Notes: a model not told the origin generated them from the sequence alone. Shown: positions 50,823-61,545, counted from the stretch's first letter. The stretch is 64,000 bases of DNA from Clostridia bacterium (GCA_017481595.1 JAFUOY010000028.1:62001-126000), one strand, 5' to 3'. Numbers and translations: made by a program.

Positions 50823-53800
50823 TTAAAATTCAGTTATTTCTACGTTTTTGGAAAGGGGAACGCTATACAATATCACCCTTGAAATTTCCCTTTCCAGCAT
50901 CATTTCACAGGCTTTTTTGTAATAGGTAAGCTGATTTTTGTGTCGGGAGATAAGCACCTTACGATAGTTATCCTCGTTTACTGTGTCCGTTTTGTAGTCT
51001 ACAAGGACGATATTTCCCTTTTCATCCTCGTATATACAGTCAGTAACACCCTGAACTAGAACCTCCTCGTCGGAAAGCTCACTATCCTCAGAAAACTCGG
51101 AGGCGGGGAGCATTACGTTAAAGCGGAATTCTCTTAACACAGTTTTTGCATTAAGGAGCGCAGAAAACAGCTCCGAGCCCAAAAAGCCCTCCACGTATCT
51201 GATATTTACAAGCTCCGCTACGCCATCGGAAATAAATTTCTCCTTGCGTAGTCTTTCAAGCTCGTATTTTGCGCCGTTTTCCTTAAGGGAATTAAAGTCG
51301 CAAAACTGCATAAACAAATGAGTGGCAGTACCGATATCCGCGCCCGTTATCTGTCTTTGCTCTCCACCTAAAAACCGTGGCATCGTATCAAGGGATATGC
51401 TTTGGTCTATCTCCTCGTTTTCCGTGCCGTCAAGAATGGTGGGAGTAAGCTTGGAAACGGAAAGCTTTGAGGGGATCTTATTAAGATGGTCAAATCCGTA
51501 CTCGAACTTAAGCCTTTTTCTTAAAATTTCCTCTACTTTGTGTGTTTCTTCCTCTGTAAACATAAGGGACGAGATACCGCCTGCGGTATCCTTTGCTCCG
51601 TCCGCCTTTTCATCTATTATATGAAGGTCGATAAAATCGTTTTCCTTGCCTGCCAACGCTCCCGCTATCCACTCAAAGGTGTTGGATTTTTTAAGGAGGG
51701 AATATTCCGACACGCAAAGGGCTTCCTTTTTCTTTTTCTCCATATAAGAAACGGGATCGGAGACCTTGGCGGTTACGATAATTTTGTTCTTCGCTCTTGT
51801 AAGGGCAACGTACAGCTTTCTCATTTCCTCCTCGCAAAGGGAGTTCTTTTTTGATATCGCCGTACATTTTCTCATAAGGGTATTGAACTTGACAAGTCCG
51901 TTTTCCGCCGACACGTATCCCGCAATTCCCAATTTTCTCTCAAAGAGAATGGGCTCCATAAGGTCCTGCATATTAAAGCCCGAGGCGGAGTCACAATAGA
52001 AGCAAATGGGATATTCAAGTCCCTTGGATGCGTGAATTGTGATTATCTTTACGCTCCTTTGGGGATCTTTGGAGATATCCTCCTTGACTGCGTCATTGCC
52101 TATCTTCTCCACGTAGCGAAGGAAAGCGCCGATTCCCTTGTATGCGCCGCCCTCGTATTTTCTTGCAACGTCGTAGAGCCTTAAGAGGCTTTTTCTTTCC
52201 GATCTGTTACAGCCGCTTAATATGCCAAGCTCCGTATAAAGCATTGAAATAACCTCGTGGGAGGGCAATTTGCGACACATAGCGCGGTATTTTTCCGTTT
52301 TTTCAAAGAAATTATCTATTTTTTCTTTAATTTTCCCTTCCTCGTCATACGCCTTCAAGGATGCGTAAAGGGAGGGAAGATAGCTTGTTTTTTGCCTTAT
52401 TTTAACAAGCTCGTCAAGGGAGAGATCAAAGATATGAGAACGCAGCGCGCCCGCAAGATACACATCCCTTGCAGGGGTATCGATGGCGTTTAAAAGGCTG
52501 AGGACAAAAAGCACCTCGCTCCTTTCAAAAAACCTCTCCTCGTTCAAATATTCGTAATTTACACCCTGCTTTTCAAGGGCGGATATAAAATCGTTTCTTC
52601 TGCCCTTCGTTCTTAAAAGGATGGCAATATGCTCAGGTCTTATCTTTTCCCCTGTGGGAAGATAGCCGTTATCAACCATATCCCTTATTTTTTTGGCAAC
52701 GAATTCCGCCTCGGGATTTGCTTCGGGCAAGGAGTCCTCCTCGTCCTTTTTCTTTTTTCCTCTCACCGCCGTATCTCTTATAAGATACACCTCCGCCTTT
52801 TCGTGAAGGTAGCCCTCGGGCACCTCCCTTGAAAAGATAAGGGCGTCCTCCTTACTGTAGGGGATGGCGGTGGTATTTAAAAACATATAGTCGGACACAA
52901 GGTTGGAAAAGTCGATAACTCCCTTGTCGGAGCGGAAATTGTTGGACATAAATATGCCCGCGCCCTTGTCACTTTCCTTGTACTCCTCAATAGGTGTAAA
53001 CTCGTTTCTGTACCTTGCAAAGTTTTCCGGCTCGGCGGCGCGGAATTTATATATGCTCTGCTTTATATCTCCCACCATAAACCTGTTTTTGCGGCTGATG
53101 GCAAGGAATATTTTATCCTGTACGGAGTTTGTATCCTGATATTCGTCTATGTATACGTAATCGTATTTTTTCTGATATTCAAGGGCGGTGTCGGTAAATG
53201 CGCCGTCCTTACTGTAAAGAATATTAAGGGCAAAGCGCTCAACATCGTTAAAATCGTACACAGAGTAGGCTTTTTTCTTGCGAAGAAGTTCCTCCTCAAA
53301 GATCTTTAGCACCTTATATATGGCTCTGCACATTTTACCGTTTTGTAAATACGCGCGCTTTACGCTTTCAGCATCGGAAACAAAAAGGCTTTCCTTAAGG
53401 TTCTTTATTTCTTCCTTGAATTTCTTGTGTACACCCTGCACGTAGGTCTTGTCGCAGGCGGTGGGCTTACGTATCTGTCCAAGATCCTCAATCTCCGTAT
53501 TAAGAAGGAATTTTCTTATTTCCTCGTAGGGGGAGGAGGAAACGTAGGCTCTTAATTTTTCCATAACCACCGTATCATAGGAAACGGCAGGAAGATAGGT
53601 AGTGGCTACCTCGTCTTTTTTACACTCCGCTATGACGTGCTTATACTCCCTTTCGAAGTGGTCAAGCATTGAAAGAATATGATTTTTTAAGAAAATGCCG
53701 TGGGGAGTGTCCATAAAATCCCCATTCATCTCGTCATTTTTAAGAAGAAGCTCTATGGATTCCCAGGTGGAAATAAGCTTTTCGTAAAGGGAAAGAAGAT

Positions 53801-54311
53801 TTTCTGAAAGGGCATCCTCCACTCTTACCTTGCCAAAGCAATCGCACACAGTAAGAAAATCGCTATCGGCTTTTTCGCTCTCGTAAAAGAAGTCAAGGGT
53901 GTCCTCCATTGCCTCGTGTCTTAAAATATTTATTTCACTGTCCTCTCCGATACGAAGGTCCCCATCCACACCAAGCTTGTCGAAATTAGCGCGTACAAGC
54001 TTCATACAAAAGGCGTCTATGGTGCATATATCGGCAGAGCCCATTTTTACTATCTGGTCACTTATGTGACGGTTTCCCTTATCCTCGCTAAGAATCTGTC
54101 CAAGCTTGGCAGTAAGCCTTGTGCGAAGCTCCGCTGCGGCGGCGTTAGTAAAGGTAACCACCAGCATTTTAGACACGTCCGCCCCTTTTTTTATCTGCTC
54201 CGTTATTTTCGTAACGAGGGTGGAGGTCTTTCCGCTTCCTGCAGCGGCGGAAATAATAAGGTCGTTTCCTTCAAATTCAACGGCTTTTGCCTGTGGTATT
54301 GTAAGCGCCAT
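50823..54311 (-). CDS. addA: ATP-dependent helicase/nuclease subunit AddA
   Basis: A 1162-residue UvrD-like helicase with C-terminal RecB-type nuclease for double-strand break processing. Walker A SAAAGSGKTSTLV near the N terminus, motif II VYIDEYQDTN, motif VI VALTRAKNKI and nuclease motif VLVDYKTD near the end. Start at 54311 after GGAGG and overlapping the addB stop by one base; the longer frame adds MQKEEI and is not favoured. Confidence 0.95.
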   Translation of the reverse strand: MALTIPQAKAVEFEGNDLIISAAAGSGKTSTLVTKITEQIKKGADVSKMLVVTFTNAAAAELRTRLTAKLGQILSEDKGNRHISDQIVKMGSADICTIDAFCMKLVRANFDKLGVDGDLRIGEDSEINILRHEAMEDTLDFFYESEKADSDFLTVCDCFGKVRVEDALSENLLSLYEKLISTWESIELLLKNDEMNGDFMDTPHGIFLKNHILSMLDHFEREYKHVIAECKKDEVATTYLPAVSYDTVVMEKLRAYVSSSPYEEIRKFLLNTEIEDLGQIRKPTACDKTYVQGVHKKFKEEIKNLKESLFVSDAESVKRAYLQNGKMCRAIYKVLKIFEEELLRKKKAYSVYDFNDVERFALNILYSKDGAFTDTALEYQKKYDYVYIDEYQDTNSVQDKIFLAISRKNRFMVGDIKQSIYKFRAAEPENFARYRNEFTPIEEYKESDKGAGIFMSNNFRSDKGVIDFSNLVSDYMFLNTTAIPYSKEDALIFSREVPEGYLHEKAEVYLIRDTAVRGKKKKDEEDSLPEANPEAEFVAKKIRDMVDNGYLPTGEKIRPEHIAILLRTKGRRNDFISALEKQGVNYEYLNEERFFERSEVLFVLSLLNAIDTPARDVYLAGALRSHIFDLSLDELVKIRQKTSYLPSLYASLKAYDEEGKIKEKIDNFFEKTEKYRAMCRKLPSHEVISMLYTELGILSGCNRSERKSLLRLYDVARKYEGGAYKGIGAFLRYVEKIGNDAVKEDISKDPQRSVKIITIHASKGLEYPICFYCDSASGFNMQDLMEPILFERKLGIAGYVSAENGLVKFNTLMRKCTAISKKNSLCEEEMRKLYVALTRAKNKIIVTAKVSDPVSYMEKKKKEALCVSEYSLLKKSNTFEWIAGALAGKENDFIDLHIIDEKADGAKDTAGGISSLMFTEEETHKVEEILRKRLKFEYGFDHLNKIPSKLSVSKLTPTILDGTENEEIDQSISLDTMPRFLGGEQRQITGADIGTATHLFMQFCDFNSLKENGAKYELERLRKEKFISDGVAELVNIRYVEGFLGSELFSALLNAKTVLREFRFNVMLPASEFSEDSELSDEEVLVQGVTDCIYEDEKGNIVLVDYKTDTVNEDNYRKVLISRHKNQLTYYKKACEMMLEREISRVILYSVPLSKNVEITEF

Positions 54312-57300
54312 TATTTCCTCCTTCTGCAAACGGCACGGTTTGCGCAGTATTCACAGGGAGAGGTCTTGTACTTTCTTTCAAGAGGTATTGCCCTTGCATT
54401 ACCGGAAAGCATTTCCTTACCTATTCCCTCTATGGTTTCCTTCATTTCCTTATAAAGCTCCTCAAATCTTTCGGAGGATACGAATACCTCCTCGGTTTTT
54501 GATTTTGAGGGGTACGCGGGAATATATTCTCCCTTAAGGTCCTTATCCTGCGCCGTAAGTATTTCTATATTGTCCAAAAATACGCCCGTGCGCTTGATTC
54601 CGCCTTCAACCGCGCCCTTTTCAAGAGAAATTGCTTCCTCAGAGCCAAATCCCGCCTCAACCTCTCGCTTTGCCGAGTCTATATCAAGGGGGAAATAAAG
54701 CATACCCGCAGGCAAAAGCTTACCATCGCCAAGCTCATGGCGGATATTACAGTCTCCCATTTTACAAATGGAAAAGAGATATATCATAAGCTGGAGGCTA
54801 AGACCCAAGGACGCGTCCGCCTTTGAGTAGGATTTAGATCCCGATTTATAGTCCACCACCCTTATATAGGTGTCCCCGTCGCGCTTAAAGATATCCACTC
54901 TGTCGCAGGCGCCGTTTAAGGTAAGGGTGGAGCTTTCCCCTATTTTGAATTTAAGAGGGGGAACGCCATTTTTACGGTCGCTAATAGGCAATTCAAAATA
55001 TTTAGGCTCGAATTTACTTACCGAAAATTCCTTTATAATGCTTCCGATAAAGATATAAAGCTTGTCCTTCAGCCTGTCAAAAAGCCTTTTTAGACGATTG
55101 CTTCTTCGTCCCGCGCCGCAAATTGCGTTTACGTAGTCCTCGATTATCTCGTCAACGATCCTTTTGATCTCGTCCTCAATAAGGGCGGACAAATTGATAT
55201 TTTCTTCCTTTACCCTCTTTAAAAAGCGCTCAAACACGGCGTGGGAGATATTACCCACATCCCTTGAATTAAAGCTTATTTTAGAGTCGTCCCTTAAGGA
55301 AAGAAGATAGTCGCAGTAGTATTTGAAGTGGCAATATACGTAGGTTTCAATGGTGCTGTGGGAAATGCTTACGGAGGAGCCGAAGATCTCACTTGCCTTT
55401 TCCTCTCCTATTTCTATTGCCTCGTTTGAAAAGTCGCAGGGGGAAATATCCTCATTAAGAATGTTTTTTATTGCCTTGGTGGTGGGATTTACACCGTAGG
55501 AAATATATTCCCTTGCCACGTTTTCCGTATATATTTTTTCGTAAAGGGGTAGGGCGGCGGTGTCAATGGACTCAATATCTGAAAGCAGCTCCTTAACCCT
55601 TAAAAATCCAATAGAGGGCTCCGTCTGTGATTTGCCGCCGAGAGTACCCTTGGGCGCTAAAATGCAAACGCTCTGCGACGCGATGGCTATGGCGTTTTTA
55701 AAATTAAGCATTTCGTCGGCGCATCTTTCCTCAGACAAAGAGGAAAGATTTACTCCAACGGTCTCAAGCTCTATTTTATCCCTGTCGCTAAAGAAGCCGT
55801 CGTCACCTATATCAGCGGGGAATTTACCCGCGGTCGCGCCTAAAATAAACACGTGGTCCACGCTTTTCGTTCTTAAGCTTGACGCATCTCCCACAGTTAC
55901 CTTGTCCTCCCCTGTGGGAATTGAGCCGACCCTTACTCCCTCAAGGGCGTAGCGAAGCACGTTTATAAACGCTTCGGGGGATAAAATATCAGCCCCCATA
56001 ATATCGTTTACAATGTCCAGCGCCTTAATAAATCCGTTATATACCTGTGCCGTTTCAATGGCTTCCTCTTTTTCCGCCCTTTTAATTTCCTCATCAAGCT
56101 TTTCTCTTACCTTAAAGCTCTCAAGCAGATCGTAGATCCTTAAAAGCACCTCCTTGCAGGTAAGCTTTTTTTCAAAGGCGTCCATCAATGGGGACAGGTA
56201 TTCTATTATCTTGCTTCTTGTTTCGTTTACGGAAAGAAGCTCCTCGGCTTGAGACTCCGTTGCCTTAAGCACATAGCCGTCGGGGTTTGCGCCCCAATAA
56301 TCGTCATCAAGAAACTTCTTTTTACCTCTGATGCCCCAACGGTACATATAGGAAACAAGCTCCGCTCCGCTTTCCTCATCTATATCCGCATATCCGCATT
56401 TTATAAAATCGGAAATGGACTGTGTTTCATATCCGTCAAGGATGGAAAGAGCTGAAAATACCATTTTTATAACGGGCTTCGAGCTGATGTCCGTCTTCTT
56501 TGAAAAGAAGGAGGGAATGCCGTATTTATCAAGGGTCAAGTCAATTATACCGTTATACGTGTCGCTTTTTCCCATAATAACGGCAATATCAGAGTATCTT
56601 GCACCCTCCATAACAAGCTTTTTGATTCTTGACGCAACGTACTCGCACTCGTCAAATTCGTCCTCGGGCGTAACAAGGGTAATTCCGCAATGCTCCTTTA
56701 AGGATGGCGCGCCAAAATCCCACAAATTGTCGCTTATGTATGCAATAGCCTTGTTTTTGTGAAGATAGTCCGTATCAAAGGACTCCTTTTTAAGAGTAAA
56801 GCCGCGACGCGCGCACATTTTTTCAATCTGCGTGGCGGTAGCGCCAACTCTTGCATAGGCGCTTCTGTCAGCGTCTTTTGGCATATCAAGAGCGATTACA
56901 AGCTCGGCAGCCTGCTCTCCTATTTCCTCAATTACGTTTAGCTGGCTCTTTGTAAAGCCGTAAAAGGAGTCGATATATACGTGGGCTCCCTCGAAAAATC
57001 TGTTTTCCTTAAGCTTTTTGGCAAGGAGCAGAATATCGTCATAGGGGTCTGCGTACTTTTCGTACATTATTTTTTCATACACGCTTCGTATAAGGTCAAG
57101 GTCCTTTAACCGTAGGGCAAGCTTTTTGTCCTCCACTTTTTCGGATGCCTCAATAATTTCCTCCGAGCTTATGCCGTAGGTCTTAAGCTCTCCTACCGCG
57201 TCAAGAAATGTGGCAACTGCGTTTTTTTCTCTGCCCTTTAAAATTTTATACTGCTTAAGGCTGTCCCTTACCTCACAAAGAGCGCGATACATACAAAGGC

Positions 57301-57565
57301 TTTTGCCGCTTTTCGTTATGTAATTGTAGCTAAGTCCGCCGTAGGTACGAAATACCGTATTGGCAAGGCGGGAAAAATTTGTCGCCTCGGTATAAAGCTG
57401 GGATGAGGGCTTCATAGAGGTGGCTATCTCCCTCTCCGCAATAACCGTCCTTTGCTCCGGCACTATAAGAAAGGACCGTGTCTTTTCGCCGCAGTCCGTC
57501 ATTATTCTGTCAAGAATATAAGTGCTTTTTCCCGTACCCATTTTGCCATAAAGTACAGTTACCAT
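54311..57565 (-). CDS. addB: ATP-dependent helicase/nuclease subunit AddB
   Basis: A 1084-residue partner of AddA. N-terminal Walker A GKMGTGKSTYI, RecB-like nuclease motif VRVVDYKSGSKSYSK near residue 905 and four iron-sulfur Cys: one in YVYCHFKYYCDYL and three in SPCEYCANRAVCRRR at the C terminus. AddAB loads RecA after Chi recognition; here it may also feed the signal for the S24 repressor at 45637. Confidence 0.95.
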   Translation of the reverse strand: MVTVLYGKMGTGKSTYILDRIMTDCGEKTRSFLIVPEQRTVIAEREIATSMKPSSQLYTEATNFSRLANTVFRTYGGLSYNYITKSGKSLCMYRALCEVRDSLKQYKILKGREKNAVATFLDAVGELKTYGISSEEIIEASEKVEDKKLALRLKDLDLIRSVYEKIMYEKYADPYDDILLLAKKLKENRFFEGAHVYIDSFYGFTKSQLNVIEEIGEQAAELVIALDMPKDADRSAYARVGATATQIEKMCARRGFTLKKESFDTDYLHKNKAIAYISDNLWDFGAPSLKEHCGITLVTPEDEFDECEYVASRIKKLVMEGARYSDIAVIMGKSDTYNGIIDLTLDKYGIPSFFSKKTDISSKPVIKMVFSALSILDGYETQSISDFIKCGYADIDEESGAELVSYMYRWGIRGKKKFLDDDYWGANPDGYVLKATESQAEELLSVNETRSKIIEYLSPLMDAFEKKLTCKEVLLRIYDLLESFKVREKLDEEIKRAEKEEAIETAQVYNGFIKALDIVNDIMGADILSPEAFINVLRYALEGVRVGSIPTGEDKVTVGDASSLRTKSVDHVFILGATAGKFPADIGDDGFFSDRDKIELETVGVNLSSLSEERCADEMLNFKNAIAIASQSVCILAPKGTLGGKSQTEPSIGFLRVKELLSDIESIDTAALPLYEKIYTENVAREYISYGVNPTTKAIKNILNEDISPCDFSNEAIEIGEEKASEIFGSSVSISHSTIETYVYCHFKYYCDYLLSLRDDSKISFNSRDVGNISHAVFERFLKRVKEENINLSALIEDEIKRIVDEIIEDYVNAICGAGRRSNRLKRLFDRLKDKLYIFIGSIIKEFSVSKFEPKYFELPISDRKNGVPPLKFKIGESSTLTLNGACDRVDIFKRDGDTYIRVVDYKSGSKSYSKADASLGLSLQLMIYLFSICKMGDCNIRHELGDGKLLPAGMLYFPLDIDSAKREVEAGFGSEEAISLEKGAVEGGIKRTGVFLDNIEILTAQDKDLKGEYIPAYPSKSKTEEVFVSSERFEELYKEMKETIEGIGKEMLSGNARAIPLERKYKTSPCEYCANRAVCRRRK

Positions 57566-57584
57566 AGTCCCTTCTCCTTTTTTA

Positions 57585-58415
57585 TTATCTGTTTTTCATT
57601 TTGTCGTAAATAAGGCAATTTCGTCTTATTACGTCTCTGCCCCTCCAGGAAAATGGGCGCAAGAAAAATTCCTCGTCCGACATAGAGTCAACAAGTGCGG
57701 TATCAAGCTCCGTAATTACATCCGTGTTAAAATATTCAATAGGTGTATATTCCGCGTTTTTTGTATATGGGCACACGTTCTGACACACGTCGCAGCCCCA
57801 GATACTGCCGTTTGCAAGCATCATTTCCGCTTCGTCATCCGTAAGAGCGCCCTTTTTCTGAGTTATGGCGGAGAGGCACTCCGTCTTTGGTCTCGGGTCA
57901 GCCTCATCCATACAGTTTGAGGGGCAGGCGGAGGCGCATTTGCCGCAATTTTTACAGGTCCTTACCTCTTTTTTTACGTATTCATCAATGCCAAGCTCCT
58001 TTGGAGCCACATCCGTTACAAGCTCGCAAAGGAAAACGAATGAGGAATATTTTTCCGTTATCAAAAGTCCGTTTCGTCCTATAAATCCGAGCCCCGATAT
58101 GCAAGCGGCGTGTACCTCGTCAATGGGAGAATGGTCGGCAAAAAGCTTAAAATTGCCCAAGGGGTGTTTGTTTTTTAAATATTTTTCCATTTTTGCCCAC
58201 AGCTTTTCCACATAGGCGTGGTAATCTCTTACCGATGCGTATACGGAAAGATTTTTTGGCGTATGATGGCTTCTGTAGGGCAGGAGCATCATAATTGCCC
58301 CTGCATTTTCGCAAAAGCCGTTTTTCGTAAGAAGATATTTCTTTATTATCTTGCACTCCGATAAGGGCACGTAGGCGTAAAGCTCTATATTCTCGTTTTT
58401 TAAAAATTCCCTCAT
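57585..58415 (-). CDS. QueG-like epoxyqueuosine reductase
   Basis: A 276-residue protein with two [4Fe-4S] motifs (CKNCGKCASACPSNC and CDVCQNVCPYTKN) and the QueG substrate-site region. It lacks the C-terminal HEAT-repeat domain of typical QueG (about 380 residues), as in many Clostridia. It reduces epoxyqueuosine in tRNA in a B12-dependent reaction if the assignment is right. No other queuosine genes are nearby. Confidence 0.8.
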   Translation of the reverse strand: MREFLKNENIELYAYVPLSECKIIKKYLLTKNGFCENAGAIMMLLPYRSHHTPKNLSVYASVRDYHAYVEKLWAKMEKYLKNKHPLGNFKLFADHSPIDEVHAACISGLGFIGRNGLLITEKYSSFVFLCELVTDVAPKELGIDEYVKKEVRTCKNCGKCASACPSNCMDEADPRPKTECLSAITQKKGALTDDEAEMMLANGSIWGCDVCQNVCPYTKNAEYTPIEYFNTDVITELDTALVDSMSDEEFFLRPFSWRGRDVIRRNCLIYDKMKNR

Positions 58416-58876
58416 TTATTTGCTTCTTCCTTCTTTGCTTCCTCCATCTTTTTCTCATCCTTGCTTTTTCTGAAGGTTATGAGCTTGGAGAAAACGTAAT
58501 TAAGCACAAGAACGACTATGCTGGAAAGCGCCTTCATAAGGAGTGAGTTGCCGTGTAAGATATCTACGAAAAGCCACATAAAGCCAATGCCGAAAAGTCC
58601 CGTTGCTACCCTTGACATAACGAAGGAGAAAAATTCCTTAAGGATATTTTTTCCGTGATGCTCAAAAACCAAGAACTTATTGGTGGGGTATGCAAAAATT
58701 ACGGCGCAAGCCCAGGAAAGCGCCTCGGACAAGGCGGCGTTTATTTCGCAAAGGTTGTAAAATATGGCGTAAGTGCCGAAGGAAACCACGGTGGTAAGTC
58801 CGCCAACGACGAGATACCAAAAGATTTCCTTGTACTTTTTATAAAGATCAAATATTTTTTTAATAAGATTTTTCAT
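58412..58876 (-). CDS. GtrA-like membrane protein
   Basis: A 154-residue protein with four transmembrane helices and the GtrA start YLVVGGLTTVVSFGTYAIF, ending in a Lys/Glu-rich tail. GtrA proteins help move lipid-linked sugars. It overlaps the QueG-like gene by 4 bp. Confidence 0.88.
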   Translation of the reverse strand: MKNLIKKIFDLYKKYKEIFWYLVVGGLTTVVSFGTYAIFYNLCEINAALSEALSWACAVIFAYPTNKFLVFEHHGKNILKEFFSFVMSRVATGLFGIGFMWLFVDILHGNSLLMKALSSIVVLVLNYVFSKLITFRKSKDEKKMEEAKKEEANK

Positions 58877-59021
58877 TTTCTTTTCCTTTGTTTTTCTAAA
58901 AAATTTGCTTTTTTCTCTTTTTATATAATACTATAGAAAACACCCTTTGTCAAGTTCAATAAAGGGGGGTTTTTACTGTTGTCCCGATTTTAGCACATTA
59001 CTTTTAATATAAAAATAACAC

Positions 59022-59050
59022 TTGAAAAATAAAATTTCCTGTGTTAGAAT
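59022..59050 (+). promoter_or_regulatory. promoter of the topoisomerase gene
   Basis: TTGAAA, 17 nt, TAGAAT. A TTG-start frame at this site overlaps the -35 box and is not used. Confidence 0.65.
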
Positions 59051-59090
59051 GGATATGTTAGGACAAAATCACCAAAATCAGGAGGAAAAC

Positions 59091-61076
59091 ATGGCAACAA
59101 AGCAGTATAATGACCAAACCATCACGTCCTTAAAGGGCGCTGACCGCGTGCGTAAACGCCCTGCGGTAATATTCGGCTCTGACGGACTTGAAGGCTGTCA
59201 GCACTCCTTCTTTGAAATATTATCAAACTCTATGGACGAGGCGCGTGAAGGCTACGGCAAGGTAATTACGGTCACCGCGTATCTTGACCACACAATAGAG
59301 GTAGACGACCACGGACGCGGCGTTCCCCTTGGATTCAACGAAAAGGAAAACAGATATAACTGGGAGCTTATCTACTGTGAGCTTTACGCAGGAGGTAAGT
59401 ATAACAACAACACGGATGCGGGCGCGTACAAGTTCTCCCTTGGCTTAAACGGTCTCGGCGCTTGCGCTACACAGTATTCATCGGAGTTTATGGACGTTTA
59501 CTCCTTCAAAAAGGACAGCGTTTCAGAAATGCACTTCAAAAAGGGTAATCCCGTAGGGGAGCTTAAGGTCACACCCGTGGAGGACAAAAGACGTCAGAGA
59601 ACGGGTACTATTACAAGATGGCGCCCCGACCTTGAGGTGTTTACCGATATAAAGATAACCGAGGACCATTTCAAGGCGGTGCTTCGCAAGCAGGCTGTGG
59701 TTAACAAGGGCATTAAGCTGGTCCTTAAGTATCAGCTTGACGAAAAGACCTTTTCCACCTCGGAATACCTTTACGAAAACGGTATTTCCGACTACATCAA
59801 GGAAATAACCGCAGGTCAGTCTCTTACTCCGCCCATATTCTGGACCCTTGAAACCAAGGGTAAGGACAGAGAGGACAAGGAGGAATACTTACTAAACGCG
59901 GAGATCTCCTTCTGCGCCTCAACCTCCGTTACAAGACTTGAATATTATCATAACTCCAGCTTTCTTGAGCACGGCGGCGCTCCCGATAAAGCGGTAAAGC
60001 GCGCCTTCCTTGCGGAGATGGACAAATATATCAAGGACCGCGGAAAGTATAACAAGAACGAAAAGATCAATTTTGACGACGTGCGCGACTGTCTTGTGCT
60101 TGTGATAAATTCAATTTCCACCTACACATCTTACGAAAATCAGACCAAAAAGGCTATAAACAACAAATTTATTGAGGACGCCCTTTGCGATTTCCTCCGT
60201 CAGAAGCTGTCTATTTACTTTAACGAAAACACGGCTATTGCGGACAAGTTTGCAGACAGAGTTCTTCTCAATATGCGTTCAAGAGAAAAGGCAGAGGCGA
60301 TACGCGTAGAGATCATCAACAAGAAGATCGCCCCGCAGAACGATTTTGCAAATTCCGTTGAAAAGTTCGTTGCCTGCAGAAGCAAGGACCCCAACAGACG
60401 CGAGATCTATATAGTTGAGGGTGACTCCGCTCTTTCGTCCTGTAAGAGTGGACGCGACGCAGAATTTCAGGCGGTTATCCCCGTACGAGGAAAGACGCTT
60501 AACTGTCTTAAAAGCTCCTATGAAAAGATATTCAAAAACGATATTATCGTTGATTTGCTTAAGGTCATCGGCTGCGGAGTTGAGGTAAAGACACAAAAGG
60601 GCGACAAGGCGACCTTCCGCCTTGAGGACCTTAAGTGGCGCAGAATCATTATCTGTACCGATGCCGACGAGGACGGATTCCAGATACGTACCCTTCTTTT
60701 AACTATCTTCTTCCGTCTGCTCCCCTCACTTATCAGGGAGGGCAAGGTGTTTATTGCGGAGACTCCCCTTTACGAAATTACCGCAAAGGACAAGACCTAT
60801 TTTGCATTTAACGAGCCCGAAAAGGCAGAGATACTTGAAAAGCTCAAGGGACAGAAGATTTCCATTCAGCGTTCAAAGGGTCTTGGTGAAAACGATTCCG
60901 ATATGATGTGGGAAACTACTATGAATCCCGAAACGAGAAGGCTTATTCAGATCACTCCCGACGATGAAAACGCCACAAGAGTTATGTTTGAGACACTTCT
61001 TGGCGACGATATTATGGCAAGAAAAGAGTTTATCGCCTTAAACAGCGCAAAATATATGAGCAAGGCTGACATATGA
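59091..61076 (+). CDS. type IIA topoisomerase B subunit, atypical
   Basis: A 661-residue GyrB/ParE-like protein. The GHKL ATPase has Asn in LSNSMDEA and GLNGLGA where GyrB has GLHGVGA; the QTK-loop Lys (QTKKAINN) is present. The TOPRIM domain has EGDSALSSCKSGRD instead of EGDSAGGSAKQGRD, but keeps DADEDG for metal binding. ATG at 59091 after AGGAGG. No A subunit gene adjoins it, which is unusual; tadA overlaps its stop by 4 bp. It is related to orphan Clostridia topoisomerases and is probably not the main gyrase. Confidence 0.82.
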   Translation: MATKQYNDQTITSLKGADRVRKRPAVIFGSDGLEGCQHSFFEILSNSMDEAREGYGKVITVTAYLDHTIEVDDHGRGVPLGFNEKENRYNWELIYCELYAGGKYNNNTDAGAYKFSLGLNGLGACATQYSSEFMDVYSFKKDSVSEMHFKKGNPVGELKVTPVEDKRRQRTGTITRWRPDLEVFTDIKITEDHFKAVLRKQAVVNKGIKLVLKYQLDEKTFSTSEYLYENGISDYIKEITAGQSLTPPIFWTLETKGKDREDKEEYLLNAEISFCASTSVTRLEYYHNSSFLEHGGAPDKAVKRAFLAEMDKYIKDRGKYNKNEKINFDDVRDCLVLVINSISTYTSYENQTKKAINNKFIEDALCDFLRQKLSIYFNENTAIADKFADRVLLNMRSREKAEAIRVEIINKKIAPQNDFANSVEKFVACRSKDPNRREIYIVEGDSALSSCKSGRDAEFQAVIPVRGKTLNCLKSSYEKIFKNDIIVDLLKVIGCGVEVKTQKGDKATFRLEDLKWRRIIICTDADEDGFQIRTLLLTIFFRLLPSLIREGKVFIAETPLYEITAKDKTYFAFNEPEKAEILEKLKGQKISIQRSKGLGENDSDMMWETTMNPETRRLIQITPDDENATRVMFETLLGDDIMARKEFIALNSAKYMSKADI

Positions 61077-61534
61077 TAAACGAGCTTGATATATTATTTA
61101 TGAGGGAGGCTCTTTTGGAGGCGGAGGCTGCCGCCCTTGACGACGAGGTACCCGTTGGCGCCGTTATGGTGCGAAACGGAGAGATAATCGCAAGAGCAAG
61201 AAACCGCAGAGAAAAGGATAAAAATCCCCTTTCCCACGCGGAAATCAAGATAATTAACGACACGTGTCGGGCTTTAGGCGGCTGGCGCCTTGTGGGCTGC
61301 ACCCTTTACGTCACTCTTGAGCCCTGTCCTATGTGCGCAGGCGCAATTATAAATTCCCGTATTGAAAGGGTGGTTTTCGGCGCCTTTGACGAAAAGGCGG
61401 GAGCCTTTGGCACTATGATAAACTTAACCGAATACCCCTTGTTCAAGCCACAGATAACGGGAGGAGTTTTAAAGGATGAATGCTCCGCTATACTCTCAGA
61501 GTTCTTTAAGAAAAAAAGGAAGCCCAAGGAATAG
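61073..61534 (+). CDS. tadA: tRNA-specific adenosine deaminase
   Basis: A 153-residue enzyme that makes inosine at the wobble base of tRNA-Arg. Zinc/active-site motifs HAEIKII and PCPMCAGAI are present. Its start overlaps the topoisomerase stop (ATGA). Confidence 0.95.
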   Translation: MINELDILFMREALLEAEAAALDDEVPVGAVMVRNGEIIARARNRREKDKNPLSHAEIKIINDTCRALGGWRLVGCTLYVTLEPCPMCAGAIINSRIERVVFGAFDEKAGAFGTMINLTEYPLFKPQITGGVLKDECSAILSEFFKKKRKPKE

Positions 61535-61545
61535 GAGAAAAGGAA

